From assembly GCA_043782365.1 (NCBI GenBank), contig JAYWAO010000460.1:1-10208 (forward strand): DNA of 10,208 nucleotides, read 5' to 3'. This document shows positions 6,996 through 10,208 of this stretch, one piece after another. The stretch's first letter is position 1. Every line of letters begins with the position of its first letter. The translations under genes and the position numbers were made by a program. The notes below the pieces were generated by a model that ran no database searches, was not told the origin of the DNA, and saw only the letters and a program-made list of their open reading frames with translations. Origin of the DNA: CAIWCD01 sp043782365 (GTDB lineage Bacteria; Myxococcota; Myxococcia; Myxococcales; 40CM-4-68-19).

Positions 6996-7116
6996 GGTGT
7001 GGTGGGTCTCCCGGCCTGGCTGATCGTGCCGCCACCCAAGCCCGCCTTCGACGCGCGGGACCTCGACGGCAAGCCCCTTCCCGTGCGTGCGATCGGGGTG
7101 ACCGGGAAGTCCTCAG
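6996..7116 (+). other. Coding-like stretch without an intact gene
   Basis: This lies in the convergent gap between the FKBP and epimerase genes. The plus-strand frame beginning near 6996 reads GLPAWLIVPPPKPAF and then DARDLDGKPLPVRAIGV, with almost every codon ending in G or C, as in the real genes around it. It has no ribosome site. Within 120 bases it runs into DNA that is antisense to the epimerase gene, where the frame stays open until a TAG near 7428. It may be a remnant of a lost gene or chance in GC-rich DNA. No function can be assigned. Confidence 0.25.
7077..7109 (-). terminator. Possible terminator hairpin after the epimerase gene
   Basis: A perfect 7-bp inverted repeat, CTTCCCG (7077-7083) and CGGGAAG (7103-7109), lies 11 bp beyond the epimerase stop codon. 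That is where transcription of the minus-strand operon would be expected to end. The loop is 19 nt and no T-tract follows, so this is weak support. It could equally affect transcripts coming from the FKBP side. Confidence 0.28.
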
Positions 7117-7120
7117 CGCA

Positions 7121-8083
7121 TCACACCCAGTCCGCCCCCTCGCCCTGCACCCATCGCGCGAACTGCTGGATGCCCTGGTCGATCGGCGTCCCGGGCCGGT
7201 ACCCGAGCACCGCCGCCGAGTGCGTCAGGTCGGCCGAGGTGATCGGCACGTCCCCCGCCTGCGCGGGCTGCCGGTCGAGCACCGCCTTGACCCCCAGCGC
7301 GCCCTCGAGCAGCGCGATCAGCTCCACCAGCGTGGTGACCCGGTTGCCGCCCAGGTTGAAAATGTCATACTTCAAGGGCACCTCTAGCGAAGCGACCACG
7401 CCGGCGACGATGTCCTCCACCCAGGTGTAGTCGCGCGCCGCCGAGCCGTCGCCGAAGAAGGGCAGCGGCTCTCCGGCCAGCATCCGCCGGGCGAACTTGG
7501 TGATGGCGAGGTCGGGGCGCTGCCGCGGGCCGTAGACCGTGAAGAAGCGCAAGCTGGCGATCTCCATCCCGAAGAGGTTGTGGTAAGTGCGGGCCAGCAG
7601 CTCGGCGGCGGCCTTGCTGGCGGCATAGGGGCTCTGCGGCGAGTCGATGCGCGCGGTCTCGGCGAACGGCGGCGTGGCTGTCGCGCCGTACACCGACGAC
7701 GAAGAGCCGAGCACGAAGCGCCGCACGCCCGCCTTGCGCGCGGCCTCCAGGAGGCAGGCGGTGCCGCGGACGTTGGTGTCGATGTACCCGGGCGGGTCCT
7801 CCAACGAGGGCCGCACGCCGGCCCTGGCGGCGAGGTGCACCACGGCATCGGGCTTCGCTTTGGCAAAGGCAAGCTCGAGCGCCGCCTGGTCGCGGATGTC
7901 GCCCTCGAAGAGACGCGCGCCCGCCACCAGCAGGGGCAAGACCGCGCGGCGCTTGAGCCGCTCGGGATAGAACGGTTCGAAGTTGTCGATAATGGAGACC
8001 GTATCGCCGCGGGCCTGCAGCGCCGCCACCAGGTGCGACCCGATGAACCCCGCTCCGCCAGTGACCAGCACCTTGCGTGGCAT
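7121..8083 (-). CDS. NAD-dependent sugar-nucleotide epimerase/dehydratase (extended SDR)
   Basis: This 320-residue enzyme belongs to the extended short-chain dehydrogenase family that includes UDP-glucose/UDP-glucuronate 4-epimerases and nucleotide-sugar dehydratases. The Rossmann motif TGGAGFIG is at 8-15, and Asp33 at the end of the second strand indicates NAD(H). HLAARAGVRPS follows. The catalytic centre comprises the Ser run in SSSSVYG (about 127-133) and Y153-x-x-x-K157 in SPYAASKAAAE. The RFFTVYGPRQRPD segment is typical of UDP-glucuronate 4-epimerase-like members, so this is the closest functional guess; the exact substrate cannot be read from sequence. The ATG at 8083 is fixed by AAAGGA 6 nt upstream, and the Rossmann motif starts at once. 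It lies 11 bp after the amidotransferase gene, so the two are almost certainly co-transcribed. The role is presumably supply of an activated sugar for surface polysaccharide. Confidence 0.93.
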   Translation of the reverse strand: MPRKVLVTGGAGFIGSHLVAALQARGDTVSIIDNFEPFYPERLKRRAVLPLLVAGARLFEGDIRDQAALELAFAKAKPDAVVHLAARAGVRPSLEDPPGYIDTNVRGTACLLEAARKAGVRRFVLGSSSSVYGATATPPFAETARIDSPQSPYAASKAAAELLARTYHNLFGMEIASLRFFTVYGPRQRPDLAITKFARRMLAGEPLPFFGDGSAARDYTWVEDIVAGVVASLEVPLKYDIFNLGGNRVTTLVELIALLEGALGVKAVLDRQPAQAGDVPITSADLTHSAAVLGYRPGTPIDQGIQQFARWVQGEGADWV

Positions 8084-8089
8084 GTGAAG

Positions 8090-8095
8090 TCCTTT
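8090..8095 (-). promoter_or_regulatory. Ribosome binding site of the epimerase gene
   Basis: AAAGGA on the minus strand begins at the last base of the amidotransferase TGA and ends 6 nt before the epimerase ATG. This arrangement supports coupled translation of the two genes and fixes the epimerase start. Confidence 0.75.
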
Positions 8096-10110
8096 CACGC
8101 GGCCGAAAGCGTCGCCTGCTGCTGCGCGCCCCAGCGGCGGCTCCAGAGGAGGAACATCAAGAGCGTCCAGAGCGGCTTGCGCAGGTCGGCCTCGCCGCGC
8201 AGGTGGCGCTGCAGGGCGGCCTGCACTGCGGCCGGCTCGAAGAGGCCGGTCTGCGCGAGGTTCGAAGGCGAGCAGAGGTCCTCGAGCAGCGGCCGCAGCG
8301 GCCCGCGCAGCCACGCGGCCACCGGGATGCCGAAGCCCTTCTTCGGCCGCCGCAGCACCTCGGCCGGCACGAGGCCGGCGAGCGCCTGCTTGAGCACCAG
8401 CTTGGTGCCGGTGACGCCCAGCTTGAGCTCCCAGGGGAGCCTGGCGGCGAACTCCACCACCTGCGTGTCGAGGAAGGGCGCGCGCAGCTCGAGCGAGGCG
8501 GCCATCGAGGCGCGGTCGGCCTTCACCAGGATGTCGTCGGTGAGATACCGGAGGGTATAGAAGCGCAGCGCCTCGTCGATCGAGCCCGGCCGCACCCCGA
8601 GCGCGCGGGCCCTGTGCACGTCGCCGAGGACCGCCGCGAAGACGTGCGCCTCGTCGGCCAAGGGCCGCAGCTCCGGGACCAGCAAGGAAGACAGCTCGCC
8701 GGGCAGCCACGCCGCCAGCCACGAGGCGTGCCGCAGCGCGGGCCGGGCGTAGGCGCCCCGGAGGAACTGCTTCACGCGGAAGTCGAGGCTCATGTTGCCG
8801 GCCGCCGAGGGCAGCACACCCGCAGCGCGCGCGAGCAGGCCGATCAGCGCGCGCGGCGCCCGGGCGAGCAGCGCGGCGGGCCGGTGGGCGAGGAACGGAT
8901 CGTAGCCCGCGAACAGCTCGTCGCCGCCGTCGCCCGAGAGCGCCACCTTCACGTGCCTGCGGGTGAAGCGCGAGAGCAGGAGCGTCGGCAGGAAGCTCGC
9001 GTCGGCGAAGGGCTCGTCGAGCGCGGCGACCGCGTCGGGCAGGAGCGCGAGGCAGTCGTCGCCGCCGAGCAGCTCCACCCGGTGGCGGGTCCCGAGGCGG
9101 TCGCTCACCAGGCGGGCCCAGGGGGTCTCGTCGAAGGTCGTTTCGCGAAAGCCGATCGAGAAGGTCTCGAGCGCCCGCACGTGGCGCACGGCCAGCGCCG
9201 CCACCGCGCTCGAATCGACCCCGCCCGAGAGGAAGACGCCCACGGGCACGTCGGCCTGGAGCCTGCGCGCGACCGCGCCGTCGAGCAGCCGCAGCAGCTC
9301 CACCGCCGCGTCGTGCAGCTCCCCCGAAGGGAGGCCCGCCGGGCCCGCGCCGCGCCGGGGCCGCAGCTCGCGCGGGGTCGGCGCGGGCAGCTCCCAGTAG
9401 CGCCGGAGGCGCAGCCCGCGCTGGTCGAACACCGCCGTGCAGCCCGGGGGCAGCTTGAAGACCCCGGCGGTGATCGAGCGCGCGCCCGGGACCGCCTCGG
9501 CGGCGAGGTACTGGACCAGGGCCTGGGTGTCGAGCGTGCTGGCGACCGCGCCGTGGGCGAAGAGCCCCTTGAGCTCGCTGGCGAAGACCAGCCGCGCGCC
9601 GTGGACCCACTCCTCTTCCGCTGGCGGAGCGGGCTGCGCGACCTGCTGCAGCGGGCCCTCCGCCGGGCCCAAAGAGTAATACAAAGGCTTCTTCCCCAGC
9701 CGGTCGCGCGCCAGCACCAGCCGGTGCTCGCGTAAATCCCACAGAGCGAGGGCGAACATCCCGTGCACGCGCTCGGCGAACTCCTCGCCCCACTCGAGGT
9801 AGGCCCGCAGCACCACCTCGGTGTCGGAGCGGGTCTGGAACGGGTGGCCGCGCTTGCGCAGGTCTTTCCGCAGCTCGTCGTGGTGGTAGGCCTGCCCGTT
9901 GAAGACCAGCGCGACGCCGTCCTGCACCATCGGCTGCGCGCCGCCCGCGAGGTCGAGGATCGAGAGCCGGCGGTGGCCGAGCGCGGCGGGGCCGTCGGTG
10001 AAGAACCCCTCTGCGTCGGGTCCACGGTGGGCGAGGGCGCGCGTGCCTCGCCGCACGCCCTCTTCGTCGGGGCGGGCGCCGAACCGGATCTCACCGCAGA
10101 TGCCGCACAC
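8095..10110 (-). CDS. asnB: Glutamine-hydrolysing asparagine synthase-like amidotransferase (AsnB family)
   Basis: This 671-residue protein has two domains. The N-terminal class II glutamine amidotransferase domain (about 1-200) begins MCGICGE, so Cys2 becomes the catalytic nucleophile after Met removal. It keeps HRGPDAEG, HRRLSILDL, the FNG of FNGQAYHHDELR (most members have FNGEIYN) and SDTEV. The C-terminal ATP-dependent synthase domain (about 230-650) has the PP-loop LSGGVDSS (294-301) and SGDGGDELFAGYD (from 392). All key residues look intact, so it should release ammonia from glutamine and transfer it to an adenylated carboxyl group. An extra Pro/Gln/Glu-rich segment lies between the domains (about 148-171). 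The start is GTG at 10110, with GGGGAG 5 nt upstream. Free asparagine is one possible product. The neighbouring sugar epimerase makes amidation of a uronic acid or another polysaccharide-related substrate equally likely. Confidence 0.93.
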   Translation of the reverse strand: MCGICGEIRFGARPDEEGVRRGTRALAHRGPDAEGFFTDGPAALGHRRLSILDLAGGAQPMVQDGVALVFNGQAYHHDELRKDLRKRGHPFQTRSDTEVVLRAYLEWGEEFAERVHGMFALALWDLREHRLVLARDRLGKKPLYYSLGPAEGPLQQVAQPAPPAEEEWVHGARLVFASELKGLFAHGAVASTLDTQALVQYLAAEAVPGARSITAGVFKLPPGCTAVFDQRGLRLRRYWELPAPTPRELRPRRGAGPAGLPSGELHDAAVELLRLLDGAVARRLQADVPVGVFLSGGVDSSAVAALAVRHVRALETFSIGFRETTFDETPWARLVSDRLGTRHRVELLGGDDCLALLPDAVAALDEPFADASFLPTLLLSRFTRRHVKVALSGDGGDELFAGYDPFLAHRPAALLARAPRALIGLLARAAGVLPSAAGNMSLDFRVKQFLRGAYARPALRHASWLAAWLPGELSSLLVPELRPLADEAHVFAAVLGDVHRARALGVRPGSIDEALRFYTLRYLTDDILVKADRASMAASLELRAPFLDTQVVEFAARLPWELKLGVTGTKLVLKQALAGLVPAEVLRRPKKGFGIPVAAWLRGPLRPLLEDLCSPSNLAQTGLFEPAAVQAALQRHLRGEADLRKPLWTLLMFLLWSRRWGAQQQATLSAA

Positions 10111-10115
10111 GAGCG

Positions 10116-10121
10116 CTCCCC
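10116..10121 (-). promoter_or_regulatory. Ribosome binding site of the amidotransferase gene
   Basis: GGGGAG on the minus strand lies 5 nt before the GTG at 10110. The start is further fixed by the need for Cys at position 2. Confidence 0.65.
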
Positions 10122-10143
10122 GACTTGAGTCCGACGCTCTCTT

Positions 10144-10208
10144 CTACCGCTTCGGGGTCCCGACTTCCTCAGCGATCAGGTACGGCCGCTTGCCCTGCGA
10201 CTCGTAGT
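10144..10208 (-). CDS. 3' end of an unidentified upstream gene (cut by window edge)
   Basis: The last 20 codons of an open minus-strand frame end in TAG at 10146-10144 and read YESQGKRPYLIAEEVGTPKR. The other two minus-strand frames have stops here, and the peptide is natural-looking. It ends 33 bp before the amidotransferase start with no promoter or hairpin visible, so it is probably the preceding gene of the same operon. Twenty residues are too few for me to name a family. A polysaccharide biosynthesis enzyme is expected from context only. Confidence 0.5.
   Translation of the reverse strand, partial: YESQGKRPYLIAEEVGTPKR

Noticed and set aside
8084..9793. Upstream extension of the epimerase frame to 890 codons
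   Set aside because: It overlaps the amidotransferase gene in another frame, is rich in Arg/Ala/Gly/Pro without motifs, and the Rossmann motif and AAAGGA site fix the true start at 8083.

Overview
The window is ordinary chromosomal DNA from a very GC-rich bacterium. Dense packing, strong third-position GC and several GTG starts behind AGGA/GGAG-type ribosome sites point to a myxobacterium (Myxococcota) or a similar high-GC deltaproteobacterium. This assignment is inferred from composition and gene types, as there is no rRNA or marker gene to settle it. I see no mobile element, CRISPR array, tRNA, rRNA, integrase or plasmid function, and no stretch of more than 300 bases without a gene.

Left block (1-1904, minus strand): three tightly packed membrane-protein genes. 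They are a zinc-ribbon/Yip1-domain protein, a DUF2752 protein starting 5 bp after it, and plsY (acyl-phosphate:glycerol-3-phosphate acyltransferase), whose GTG start overlaps the DUF2752 stop. plsY runs off the left edge. A 127-bp divergent spacer separates this block from a plus-strand gene for a 649-residue protein that I do not recognise.

Middle block (4054-6960): a secreted DUF3047 protein on the minus strand lies divergent from a plus-strand membrane glycosyltransferase-like (GT-C/PMT_2 type) protein. The latter is followed by a small cytoplasmic FKBP-type peptidyl-prolyl isomerase with a strong ribosome site.

Right block (7121-10208, minus strand): the 3' end of an unidentified gene, then a glutamine-hydrolysing asparagine synthase-like amidotransferase, then an NAD-dependent sugar-nucleotide epimerase/dehydratase. 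Gaps of 33 and 11 bp suggest one operon. Amidotransferase plus sugar epimerase is typical of surface polysaccharide loci, so a larger polysaccharide cluster probably continues past the right edge.

I did not find a convincing new biological system. The best leads are the unrecognised 649-residue protein, the 20-residue tail of the gene upstream of the amidotransferase, a linker insertion in the amidotransferase, and a short coding-like stretch between the FKBP and epimerase genes that belongs to no intact gene.
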